Origin: Alentia gelatinosa
Lineage: Eukaryota; Annelida; Polychaeta; Phyllodocida; Polynoidae
Direction: 5' to 3'
Assembly: GCA_950022655.1 (NCBI GenBank)
Contig: OX465584.1
Span: 48,280,723-48,344,722, forward strand
Length of the DNA stretch: 64,000 nucleotides
Shown piece after piece: positions 12,501-20,832 of the stretch (positions are counted from its first letter, which is position 1; each line of letters opens with the position of its first letter). A model generated the notes under the pieces. It saw nothing but the letters and a program-made list of their open reading frames with translations, did no database searches and had not been told where the DNA came from. The translations under genes were made by a program, and so were the position numbers.

Positions 12501-14309
12501 GTTCCTATTGACAAATCAGAGCAAGTATGTAAGAAGAAAAAGAATTCGAAGAAAAGGATAAAAGATATATCTCAGCCGTGGTACAGGAATGCTCTCGACT
12601 TCAGTAGCGATGATGAAGATATTTTGTTTAATATTCCGAATGGAAAACAATATCCAGATGACAGGATTGTAAAAGGAAACGAATGTTCTCAAGTTTGCTC
12701 TAAATCAAGTGAAAAAACTGTAGTTACAAGATCCAACAACAATATAGAAAGAATTATTGACTTGGAATATAATAAAGATCAACCAGGTGTCAAAGAAATA
12801 GATTCCCCCGATGGAAGTGCAGAACATGCCGAAAGCCCAAACAATTCAAGGAAAGAGGAGGTATTGAAAAGTAATGGGCCGGTTCAGGAAACAATGTCTA
12901 CGAAAATTTGTCAGGAATTTGACGGAGGATTTTTAAGGAGATCAAGCACTTCTGCTTCACCATATTCTTATATCAGTGAAGATAGAGATAAAACCACACA
13001 CATTGGCAATGCCGGCCAGGTTTGTGAACTAGAAGGTGGTTTTATACGAGAAGTCAGTCAGGAATATATTACCCCAAATATTTATGGCAGGTTCTCTAAT
13101 GATGAAATGGATTCAGAAAACTGTGAACCAAACCATACAGGATCTGAGTACTGGGATGCCTCGTGTCTTGTTGATTCTCATTGTGTTGGCAGTCCCGCGC
13201 ATGGCTATTTGTCTGAGTTGTCTCTTTCCGAATCCTTAGATATTCATGAAACTTCATATGTAAACATCATCGCCCACCTTGAGAAGACAACAGGCCGCTG
13301 TTCAGTCTTCCAGCAAGCGCATGCAGTGAATATTCAAAGGACATCAGGATGTTCTATTGAGGACCAAACTAGTTCGGAGTCTAAATGTGTTGATCGTAGT
13401 ATTGAGGAAGCACCTTCTGCAGAGTTTGCTGATACATCATTCTCTAGTCCAAGACCTGAAGTTAGAGAAAGAGAGACACATGAATGTGGATCTCATGAAT
13501 CAATGATGTCACAGACAAGGGAAACTGACATGACGTCATCAGCAGTGGTAACCAACCAGATTGACTATTCATCTGAGCTGTCTCTTTCAGAATCCTTAGA
13601 TATTCATGAAACCTCATATGTAAACACCATCGCTCACCTTGAGAAGACAACAGGCCGCTGCTCAGTCTTCCAGCAAGCGCATGCAGTGAATATTCAAAGG
13701 ACATCAGGATGTTCTATTGAGGACCAAACTAGTTCGGAGTCTAAATGTGTTGATTGCAGTATTGAGGAAGCACCTTCTGCAATTTTTGAAGTAAGGGAAG
13801 GAGAGACACAAGAATGTGGAACTCGTGAATCAGTGACGTCACAGATAAGGGATATGACGTCTTCAGCAGTGGTAACCAACCAGAACACGTGGAACAGAAG
13901 TCAGCTTGGCAGCTTCACCATGGGAGCCTCCTTGCTCAATATCTCTTGTGATTCAGAGAAAGTAGATATAAGCAATTGTGGTGATGTTTCAGATGTGTTT
14001 CCACCATCCCCTCATCAAAACTCTGACTGCGGTCAAACGTCCTTCCAGCAGTTACATAAACGAGCAAGCCACACAGTTCATGGTTCCGTTACACCCAAGT
14101 CGGAGAAGCCAGTCTCAAAGGGCATCCTGAATCTGCCTGTGGCTGAGGCTTCATTGTTAACGAATGACAGTCCCATACCGTTGGCTCAGAGACTTCTGAG
14201 GCGTATTGACAGTAATTTATTGAGTCAGTTCCGCTCCAGTCAAAGTACGCAAAGAACTATGTATTCATATCGCCCAGATGACCCGACGAATTCACAAAGT
14301 GGTTCCTGA
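1289..14309 (+). CDS. GEN1-type Holliday-junction resolvase (Rad2/XPG family), 5' end outside window
   Basis: Ten exons join in frame: 1289-1378, 3507-3593, 4293-4477, 5281-5378, 6186-6373, 6704-6787, 7300-7436, 7913-7972, 10018-10211 and 10744-14309, giving 1,562 residues plus a stop. GEN1 cuts four-way DNA junctions and acts mainly in the nucleus or on mitotic chromatin. The XPG I-region is visible: the acidic pair of GEAEA (1340-1348), the Asp pair of TDDGD (3531-3539) and the Asp of GCDYVP (4389-4391). GVPGVG of the helix-hairpin region follows. A Cys/His-rich stretch (HCNQCGHPG, then CPLCGSTKHC and CACDWH) matches animal GEN1, as does a chromodomain-like segment across 7300-10211. The C-terminus has a PLAQRL motif resembling the human GEN1 end. 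The N-terminal XPG domain (about 130 residues in relatives) is missing because the window starts inside the gene. The visible part alone is far longer than human GEN1 (about 908 residues), owing to the last exon. All nuclease-core residues seen are intact. Confidence 0.93.
1455..1700 (+). repeat. CAGGGATG-type MITE, copy in GEN1 intron
   Basis: It starts with AGAGATGGCAGCTTTCC and contains the family's hallmark internal pieces in order: a TTTTCAG segment, TTTTGTAAAACAA, a TTGA..CATTCATGCCAAT segment, and ACAGTGGTTTGAACCTC. The right end is poorly preserved. See the better copies at 44507-44786 and 37957-38207 for the termini. Confidence 0.6.
1701..3506. other. GEN1 intron sequence without recognisable content
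   Basis: The rest of the intron between the exons ending at 1378 and starting at 3507 is AT-rich. It carries several short open frames on both strands, none with a recognisable domain or splice-compatible ends. A short direct repeat ACTCATGATCACTCATGA lies near 2725-2742. Confidence 0.5.
3966..4245 (+). repeat. CAGGGATG-type MITE, copy in GEN1 intron
   Basis: AAGATGGCAGCTTTCCACC at the left matches the family start. It then shows TTCAT..AAATTCATCTTTTCA, a TTGTATAAAACAAAG piece, CTCCCTGAGGCAGCAAATTCCACA, and a terminal AAACTGACATCTAT. This copy lies entirely between the GEN1 exons ending at 3593 and starting at 4293. Confidence 0.7.
5150..5220 (+). repeat. Short imperfect tandem repeat (GGGTACAGAGTA-like)
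   Basis: Several diverged copies of a roughly 12-15 bp motif (variants of CAGGGTACAGAGTA) follow one another just upstream of the GEN1 exon at 5281. Confidence 0.55.
5617..6156 (+). repeat. Two CAGGGATG-type MITE copies in one GEN1 intron
   Basis: A left-hand partial copy begins with ATAGATGGCAGTTTTCC at about 5617 and fades after about 5800. A fuller copy runs from about 5888 (AGAAATGCCAGTTTCC) to about 6156 (AACTGACAACCCCG). Shared internal pieces include TTGTATAAAACAAAGATTAATT, CTCCCATC..CCCTCAGTC, and GGTCTCTATGTGGCAGCAAATTC. They sit in the intron between exons 5281-5378 and 6186-6373. Confidence 0.7.
7975..9471. other. Long GEN1 intron, left part
   Basis: No coding signal is visible. 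An open frame on the minus strand (8337-8627) has no recognisable domain. T-rich runs lie just inside the donor. The rest of this intron holds the MITE at 9472-9861. Confidence 0.5.
9472..9861. mobile_element. 390-bp Harbinger-type MITE with 3-bp TTA target duplication
   Basis: Terminal inverted repeats of about 34 bp start GGCCACTAAAAAAAA and continue into TTGTTTCTCATCACC. TTA flanks both sides (9469-9471 and 9862-9864). A three-base TWA duplication is the hallmark of PIF/Harbinger insertions. The interior has an AAAACCCCGCATAAGCGGAC palindromic core and two long homopolymer runs. No open frame exists, so it must be non-autonomous. It lies in the GEN1 intron between exons 7913-7972 and 10018-10211. 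A near-identical copy is at 31311-31679. Confidence 0.9.
10300..10570 (+). repeat. CAGGGATG-type MITE fragments in GEN1 intron
   Basis: Two left-end fragments lie in tandem: AGAGATGGGAGCTTTCAAA at about 10308 and AGAGATGGCAATTCTCC at about 10460. Both continue with CATTTCCAG and TTAAAACAATG or CAAACAAAGATAGTG pieces, then CCACATT or CTCATTCACGCCAATAAAACA. The intron also holds an A-rich run near 10585-10605. Confidence 0.6.
10744..14309 (+). CDS. GEN1 terminal exon: disordered repeat-bearing C-terminal region
   Basis: The acceptor at 10742-10743 joins in phase to the donor at 10212, and the frame stays open for 1,188 codons to TGA at 14307-14309. An upstream ATG at 10806 is internal to the exon, not a start. 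The region is hydrophilic (Ser, Glu, Asn, Lys) with no folded domain that I recognise. It contains a PLSQRL motif (11244-11276), a 9-residue tandem repeat (11325-12023), a lysine-rich putative nuclear signal KKKKNSKKR (about 12531-12557), an acidic SSDDED stretch just after it, a duplicated segment of about 360 nt, and a terminal PLAQRL motif (14175-14207). In human GEN1 the matching region is also disordered but much shorter. Function of the expansion is unknown. Confidence 0.9.
11325..12023 (+). repeat. 26-unit, 9-codon (27-nt) coding tandem repeat inside GEN1
   Basis: Units read approximately xPKVNTRSE, with alternatives such as YPKVNTKSA and GPKVNEMSA. The span is 699 nt = 233 codons, which is 26 x 9 minus one codon; one unit near 11960 has lost a codon. 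All indels keep the frame. Neighbouring units alternate between endings in RSE and KSA, suggesting that an 18-residue pair was the amplified block in places. The opposite strand also stays open for 250 codons only because of the period. Confidence 0.92.
13205..13890 (+). repeat. Tandem duplication of about 360 nt inside GEN1 last exon
   Basis: Sequence from about 13205 recurs exactly 360 nt later (from about 13565) with few substitutions. Both copies encode SELSLSESLDIHETSYVN, a HLEKTTGRCSVFQ segment and TSSAVVTNQ at the end. The second copy lacks roughly 30-40 nt in its distal part. The close DNA match indicates a recent duplication under a preserved frame. Confidence 0.9.
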
Positions 14310-15104
14310 AAATAGAATCCATGTTTTACTGTTGTATTTTATTGTAAACTAAAAGAGGTGCTTCAATGTCCGGATTTACAGACTCCCACATTTCATTTGA
14401 TTCTCAACTTTTTCAACAAATTTAGAAACTTGATATAATTGATGCAGATTTTATCAGTGAAGCAATCATTCTTGCCAAATATTCCAGAAACGTTCATATG
14501 TCACCTTAAAATACCCATAAAGTTACATAGAAATGGGCTGTTGAGCCTCAGTAGAAATCTGCTCGGTTTCTTAAACTTTCAGCTCAACTTTCAGGTTGAA
14601 AATGTGCACATCTCAGCAAGTTAACTCTTCGCTCTGTATATTTACAGCCGTATGATTTGGTTGAATGAGGAAAACCTAGTTGGCAGGTACAATAAAACCC
14701 CGCTTAAGGAGACACCCTCCGTTCTGAACAAAATGACCCCTTGAGTGGGGTGTCCCAGAAACCATTTGTCCTACCCCATCTGTAAAACCTGAATTTTATC
14801 AATCTGTTAATAAAATGTGTATAAATGTGATTTCTGCTTTGTTTCATGTACTTGGTTAATCTGTGGTTGATATTGTAATATCACTGTGCACAGACACAGG
14901 AGCAGTATGACGTTTATTCTATGGATTCTATGCAGCCCAGTAGTAGTTCTTAAATATGACACATACAATTTTTCCGAATATTTGGTAGCAACATAGTAGA
15001 TATGAGAAAATCTACTATAGTGTTGTCTTTAGGATCTGGTATGGCTGGATTTTTAACTCATACCATGTCCTAGATTCTTTCACTGGCAGACTAACTGCCC
15101 TTGA
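14310..15104 (+). other. GEN1 3' flank with candidate poly(A) signal and repeat fragments
   Basis: After the GEN1 stop, about 14390-14630 matches the dispersed repeat at 1085-1230. A fragment at about 14690-14760 resembles the CCCCGC/GCGGACACC core of the MITE at 9472-9861. AATAAA at 14809-14814 is the first good candidate poly(A) signal, about 500 nt past the stop. No coding sequence is recognised in the remainder. Confidence 0.5.
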
Positions 15105-15390
15105 TTTGTTTGTTTGTTTTGGTAGTTTAACGTCCAATTTGTTCAATTAGACTTACTTTGGGTTTGATCGCATCTATGAGATGAATGTAGGAGAAATCCC
15201 ACCCCTACACATTTACCGAGGTGAGAGTTCTTTTACTTCCCACACCACATAGACATGGTATGAGAAGGATTGGCCTTTGATATAGCAGTAAATCTACCAC
15301 TGCATGGGGGTGAAGGAGAAAAGTGGCTGCAGTGGGATCTGAATCAACAAAGTCCCGTTCTCTTTACCACTGAGCCATCTCCCCACCCAC
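15105..15390 (-). mobile_element. tRNA-derived SINE (minus strand)
   Basis: Read on the minus strand, the element begins near 15385 with GAGATGGCTCAGTGGTAAAG, a good polymerase III A box. A B-box-like GTTGATTCAGATCCCACTGC lies about 35 nt downstream (15328-15347). A tRNA-unrelated body follows with ACTCTCACCTCGG, then a tail ending in CCAAAACAAACAAACAAA (15105-15122). The shared ACTGCAGCCAC..TTTCTCC block links it to the SINE at 38327-38487. Its body module also recurs near 43700-43765. Confidence 0.8.
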
Positions 15391-17346
15391 CCCGGTCGCT
15401 TTAGTTATGCTTGCGTGCAAGCATATCCGGTCTGCACCACGAGGAGGCGAGGCGACCAAGAGGGTGAACAGATTGGTAATTTCTGTCCACCCCAGCAGAC
15501 CAACTGCCCTTGAAATCTTCTGAGAGGTCAAGCTTCTATGGTGGCTTTTTTGCTTCACAATTGGCTTCTAGTAGCCATTCCTGTAGATTCTCAGACAGAT
15601 TTTGTTGTGGTTCTGGGAGGAGATGAAGGCTGTGGACTTGGTCTGTCCTGTGTTTTGGGTTTTTGGGTTTTTTTTGTTTTTTTTCCCTGTTGGGCATTGT
15701 TGTCTCCTGTGTGTACCAGGACTCTACAGTTGCAGGTGACGACTGAACCTGCCTCAGTTTCTATGCGATAAGCTCTGGGAAAGTTGTTCTCTCAATGATG
15801 GAACCAAATCATTCTTGGTCCTATACCCATACATGGTCACCATCTCCTCATGCAGGTAGTGTTACCATTCAATGGCGTTTGTTGTAGATCTCTGCCATTC
15901 TTTGCTTTTATTCAGTCTCTGTTGCCTAAAGAATCTCCTCATAGTGACTGCAGTGGTGCTTTGTGTACTGTGGACCACTGTCAGACACGACATAGTCTGG
16001 AATGCCCTGTGTGCGGAAGATTGATTTCAGAACATATTGGATTTTCAACTAAACAAACCACAGTATGTTTGGATGTAGTCCATATTAGAAATCATATTTT
16101 AATCCATCTAGAATAGAAGTCAACGACTAAGATGTACATCTTCTTTTCCCTCTCCCAGGCGTGTGATTGGAATGATGATGGGAGGAGTGGTTCCTTCCTT
16201 TCTGGGCAGTGTCATGCATAGATGTAGCATACATTGCACATCACTTCAATCTGTTTGCTGCTTAATGGCTACCAAACACTGCATGGCCTGAGCCCGTCAC
16301 CTAGTAATGCCTAGATGGCCTTGGTGTAGCTGTCCTAGTACCTCTAGCTGTAAGACCTGTGGAACCACAATGCGTTCATCATACATTGGTAGTTCACTCT
16401 TTATTGTGGGGTGGTTTCTCTTCTCCCAATATAGACGCAGCAAAGGTTGCTGTGGCATGTTACCTGGCCATCTGTTTTTGCAGTAGGATTTTACTGTACC
16501 ACAGACTGCATTGTCATCCTGTGCTTTAGATATGGGGGAGGTACTTCCCCATAAGAGTAGCGAACTCTTCGACTTCCTCGATGAAGTTGATGTCTGACTT
16601 TGATGGTTTATCTACCAGTGTTCTTGAGAGGGCATCTGCGGTCAGCTGACCCTTTCTCACATGCCCAGGTTGCTGCAAGTAGCTCTTTCTCGATCACCGC
16701 ATACCTCTATTTCGTCTCACTATGTGATCTTGGTGCATAGCAGACTGGTCTTCTGTCTCCTTCTTTTTTGACTTGTAGGAGGACTACACCAACACCGTAA
16801 TCACATGCATCAGCTGCGACTATTATTTTGGGTGTTTCAGTTGAAGCCATTTTAGCTTTTATCTTGTTGAAGGTGTCTGTCTGTGTATCCCATGTCCATA
16901 CATGGTTGTTATAAAGCAGCTGTCATAATGGCTCATTCAGTGTTGCCAGGTCAGGGATGAATTTGGCGAATTGATTTACCATACCATTGAACAACTGTAG
17001 TTTGGTGACAGTGGTTGGTGGTGGGAACTCACAGATTGCTTTATTTTGTTGGGATCTCCTTGAATGCCTTCTGGGGTTATGACATGCCCCAAGAAGTTGA
17101 TGGTTGTCTTGGAGAATTCACACTTGTCATTAAGTGTGAGGCCTTCCTTCTGAAGTTGTCATAGGACTCTCCTGACTCTACAGTCATTTTCAATTTGTGC
17201 CGAGGAATGATGTCCATGTGGCAGACCACACCTTCTTGTCCATATAGGATGTCTGACATAGTATGCTGGAATATCTCAGGTACTGAAGATAGCCCAAAGG
17301 GAATTCAGCTAAAGCAGAAGCATCCAAAGGGTTTTGCCAGAATCCT
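15390..17346 (-). pseudogene. Decayed Ty3/Gypsy-like pol remnant (RT, RNase H, integrase)
   Basis: Reading down the minus strand from 17346, the frame pieces show GFWQNPLD, an FPLGY..EIFQ block, a VCHMD segment where the catalytic FxDD box would be, a FLGHVITPEG segment and FAKFIPDLATLNEP. These are reverse-transcriptase landmarks in Ty3/Gypsy order. RNase H-like (ACDYGVGVVLLQ) and integrase-like pieces (a zinc-binding region near 16400, a DSGPQYT-like piece near 15975) follow. Stops and frameshifts break it throughout, so it cannot be active. It is separated from its gag part (29041-30215) by the Harbinger element and a foldback fragment. I could not locate LTRs. Confidence 0.8.
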
Positions 17347-17885
17347 GGGCCCTGTTATTTAGTCACGACATTTGTGAAATTTCGCAGGCTTAAGTTCGTA
17401 GAGCCGATATATGACATATTTGCAAGACAAAAGATGGCCACCGTCCTATAGACGGTGTTATAGCACGCCATGAGAGATTGGCGCTAAAAATGTTGCCCGC
17501 AAGGACAAGTATAGAAATGTTGTAGGTTCTATCAAAGACCCAGGGGACTGTTTTTGGTTATATCTGCGGATCGGATAGTCCGATCTTCTTCATATCCGGA
17601 ATGCTAATAGATCATATGTGTCCCTAACTCGTGTTAAAGTTTCATAGCTTAGTTCGTGCGGGAAGTTCCGTTCCCACACAAACTGTAACTTGCAGACACA
17701 CAGTACCGGGTACACTGCACCTCTCCGGTTCCATATCCATTGAGCGCTGCAGTGTTATGAGGGCGCGGCCAAGTTATAGCTTGTGAGTAGGCATACACTG
17801 GCCACCAGTGCAGCATTTGCTACGACGAAATTCAAACGCCGATATCGGCGTATTGGTGCGGCCGTTCTTCTTTATCTGCAGGTTT
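17347..17885. mobile_element. Foldback (GGGCCCTG) element fragment
   Basis: It starts GGGCCCTGTTATTTAGTCAC, the same terminus as the element at 60973-61803, and shares further internal blocks with it: AAAAGATGGCC, ATAGACGGTGT, TTCTATCAAA, CTCGTGTTAAA, and ACTGGCCACCAG (about 17800). It interrupts the Gypsy pol sequence directly after its GFWQNP segment. The far terminus is missing. Right of about 17885 the sequence again looks like the retrotransposon. Confidence 0.7.
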
Positions 17886-17901
17886 AGCCTCTGTTGACTT
17901 A

Positions 17902-18145
17902 GAGGCCTATTCCACCAAAATGGTAGCGTAACAGGGCGCGGCAGGGCGCGGGAGGCGGCCTGCGCCCGTTTTGGGAACCTCTAGCCGATGTTTGCCGCCC
18001 GGTCGGCCGGCCGGCCGCACGGGAATCAGCTTGTTCACTATGCTATTCCACCAAATGGCCTATTTCTAGCCGGCCGACTACAGATGGGTACCACACGGGC
18101 GACACAAGGCGGCCTGTCCCGCCCTGGCCTTCTATTCCACCAAAT
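17902..18145. repeat. Left terminus and subterminal TATTCCACCAAA repeats
   Basis: The TIR core TATTCCACCAAA recurs at 17908, 18044 and 18133, all in plus orientation and spaced 136 and 89 bp, in GC-rich sequence with GGCCGGCCGGCC tracts. Such spaced copies are plausible binding sites for the transposase or a MADF protein; that role is inferred. Confidence 0.8.
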
Positions 18146-18314
18146 TTTTTTCCTACCAGGCTGGCCGGCCGGCCGGCCGGACCCTGCCTGTGCCAGCGAG
18201 TTGCCATCGCGCCATCGCCAGGTCGCCGTGTCGCTGGTACCCATGCTCTAGATATGTACTCACAGCAACCAGCATGGGTTTTTGGCGCCAAACGCACACA
18301 GAGCGGTAAACAAC

Positions 18315-20713
18315 ATGGAGGACATGGATGTTGTTCTTTGTCTCGGGGCATTAGGATGTATCGCTTTATTGGAGTATTTTTATGACGATGGCCCTGTGGA
18401 AATGCCTCAGTATGTTCGCAGGAAACACAAGCATTGGGTGTCACCTTATCTTCTTGATAGGACAGAAAAGAAGCAGCGAAACACCCTAGCCAAACTTGAG
18501 GCTAAACTACTACGGGTAATATAAACATTTCTAGTCTCAGTATAGTAAAATACAAATATTGACATAATCATTTGCTTTACCACTGTTACATATAATCTTA
18601 AAAGCACACATGCATTAATATAAAACCTTGGTACACTATTTGTCACGATCCGTGCAGTAGTTATTTTAGTTTCAAGCCCTGTTAAGTACTGGTAGGCGAT
18701 TGGGCGAATGGGCGATAATTGGGGAATTGGCACTATAGTGACAATGCAGTTACGTATTGGTAGGCGATTGGGCGAATGGGCGATAATTGGGGAATTGGCA
18801 CTATAGTGACAATGCAGTTACGGTAATAATCATTTTATGAACTTTTTTAACGATACTAATATTCTACTGGTCGTTCTTAATGTGTATATTGGGCCTATTT
18901 CAGTGTGGGTTTCATGAAGAATTTCGTGTGACGATGCGGATGTCTGGCGATTCCTACCGTGAGCTGCTGGAAATGATTAGGCCGATGATCAAAAGACAGG
19001 ACACCAACTACAGGGCGTCCATCACACCAGAAGAACGATTGTCCATTACCCTTCGCTATCTTGCCCTAGGTAAATGAAATATGGTCTACTACACATTTAA
19101 TAATTGACAAATGAAATACCATTTTTCATGATTTTTGCTACATATCTTTGATATGATGTTTTCCACTTGCTAATTCAATAAAGGTTGCTACGCACTGTTT
19201 TCAAAATTAACTCTTTTACTCTACATGAAAATTGCTGTATCGCTAATGTTTCGCCTTATTGCCATGTAGCCTTATACTTTTCATTGCTGTGGTTTAATGT
19301 TTTGAATAACACACTAGAAACTATATCATGCTTCTGCGGGTAACATATCGCACTGGCAATAAATAAAGATTTCAACCATAGTATTACAGTTGGTTCTTTG
19401 TATAAAAAAAAACAGTGCATATGGACTGTGTTATTATATATATTTTTTAAATTATGTGTTACTCCAGATACTCTGAATAAAAACATTTATTTGTACATTT
19501 CAGGCGATTCTGTACGCACTTTGCATCTTGCATATCTCATCGGCCATAGCACTGTTCTACCCATTGTCCGGGACACCTGTTCTGCCATTGTAAAAGCATT
19601 ACAAGATAAATATCTGAAGGTAAAGAGTAGGAAGAAAATAATGAATCATGTCATGCAATAACTTTCTTACTTTAAAAACTAACATGAAGTTAAATAATCC
19701 AATTACTTCAATGGTCATTGGTACTGCCTTTTATATCCTCATTTTCTTACCACAGTAAATAGTTTTTTATTACTTTTTTCTCAGTAAATTTATGGCAGTT
19801 AATATGACTCTGGCAGTAGATCTACTATATTTCAATATTGTAACATTTTTTATAAATAAATACCATATTATTAACATGCCTCTTAATTGTATTTAAACCC
19901 TATTATTAGGTTCCATCCACCAAGGAGGAATGGCTCAAGATTGCTGAAGGTTTTGAGAACCGATGGAATTTCCCGAATTGCCTGGGCGCCGTTGACGGCA
20001 AGCACTTGCGTATAAGACGTCCAAGTCTATCAGGTTCATTGTATTTCAACTACAAGAACTTTTACTCAGTTATTCTACTCGCTGTGGGTGGGCCGAACTA
20101 TGAATTTCTGTTTGTTGACGTGGGTGCCGAAGGTCGGGCCTCAGATTCCGGATTATGGAGGGCCAGTTCATTCCAGCAAGACTTCAACTCAACCGAAAAC
20201 CCACTCAACATTCCAGGACCGCGACCACTACCTGGAACAAAGACACCTTTACCATATTTCATGGTGGGTGACGACGCCTTCGCTTTGGGACCACACCTGA
20301 TGAAACCCTTCCCCCTCACACACTTACAACCCAAAGAAAGGATCTACAACTACCGACTGTCACGGGCAAGACGTATCGTCGAAAATGGATTTGGTATCCT
20401 ATCTACACGTTTCCGCATCTTCAGACGGGAACAAGATATGGAGCCTGAAGGGGTCAAGGTGGTTTCATTGGCCGCCATCAATTTGCACAACTTTCTTCGT
20501 GCCAAGTCGCCCATGGAATACACTCCCGGTCATATGCGCCAACATGATCTAGACCAGGCTGTTGCAGAGTCATTCAGTCCTTGCGAACCATGTACACCAA
20601 GCAAGCGCGCACACACCCGCTTCGTCAAGGCTATTCGGCAACAACTGTGCGACTGGTGTGTTTCGCCTGTGGGCGCGGTTAAGTGGCAAGAGGAAAAAGC
20701 GTTTGGTAAATGA
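18315..20713 (+). CDS. PIF/Harbinger DDE transposase (HARBI1-like)
   Basis: Four exons, 18315-18515, 18904-19069, 19504-19619 and 19910-20713, join in phase to 428 residues. The ATG at 18315 is the first in frame. The protein catalyses cut-and-paste transposition of the element. The DDE triad is intact: Asp190 in GAVDGKHLR (19994-19996), Asp240 in GRASDSGLW (20144-20146) and Glu319 in RIVENGFG (20381-20383). The motif after it (FGILSTRFRIF) and the earlier helical region with SGDSYRELL and EERLSITLRYLA are typical of HARBI1-like proteins. Its stop lies only 119 bp from the stop of the convergent MADF-BESS gene. By family analogy it needs a partner DNA-binding protein for nuclear import and end binding. 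Confidence 0.95.
18691..18826. repeat. 68-bp tandem duplication in transposase intron 1
   Basis: Two adjacent copies (from 18691 and from 18759) begin GGTAGGCGATTGGGCGAATG and contain CACTATAGTGACAATGCAG. They are almost identical, so the duplication is recent. Confidence 0.9.
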
Positions 20714-20795
20714 TGTTCTATTTGTGGTACTGAAAATGATTGATGTATAAAATGAAAAAGATAAGGTGCTTAGATACCATTGCCTAAAATAACGA

Positions 20796-20801
20796 TTTAT
20801 T
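20796..20801 (-). terminator. Candidate poly(A) signal of the MADF-BESS gene
   Basis: AATAAA on the minus strand lies 32 nt downstream of the MADF-BESS stop, between the two convergent stops at 20713 and 20833. Confidence 0.55.
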
Positions 20802-20832
20802 ATATACATATTTACAACAACAACAATAACAT

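Noticed and set aside
18282..18314. Upstream extension of the transposase exon to 18282
   Set aside because: That position is TTG, not ATG. The first ATG in frame is 18315.
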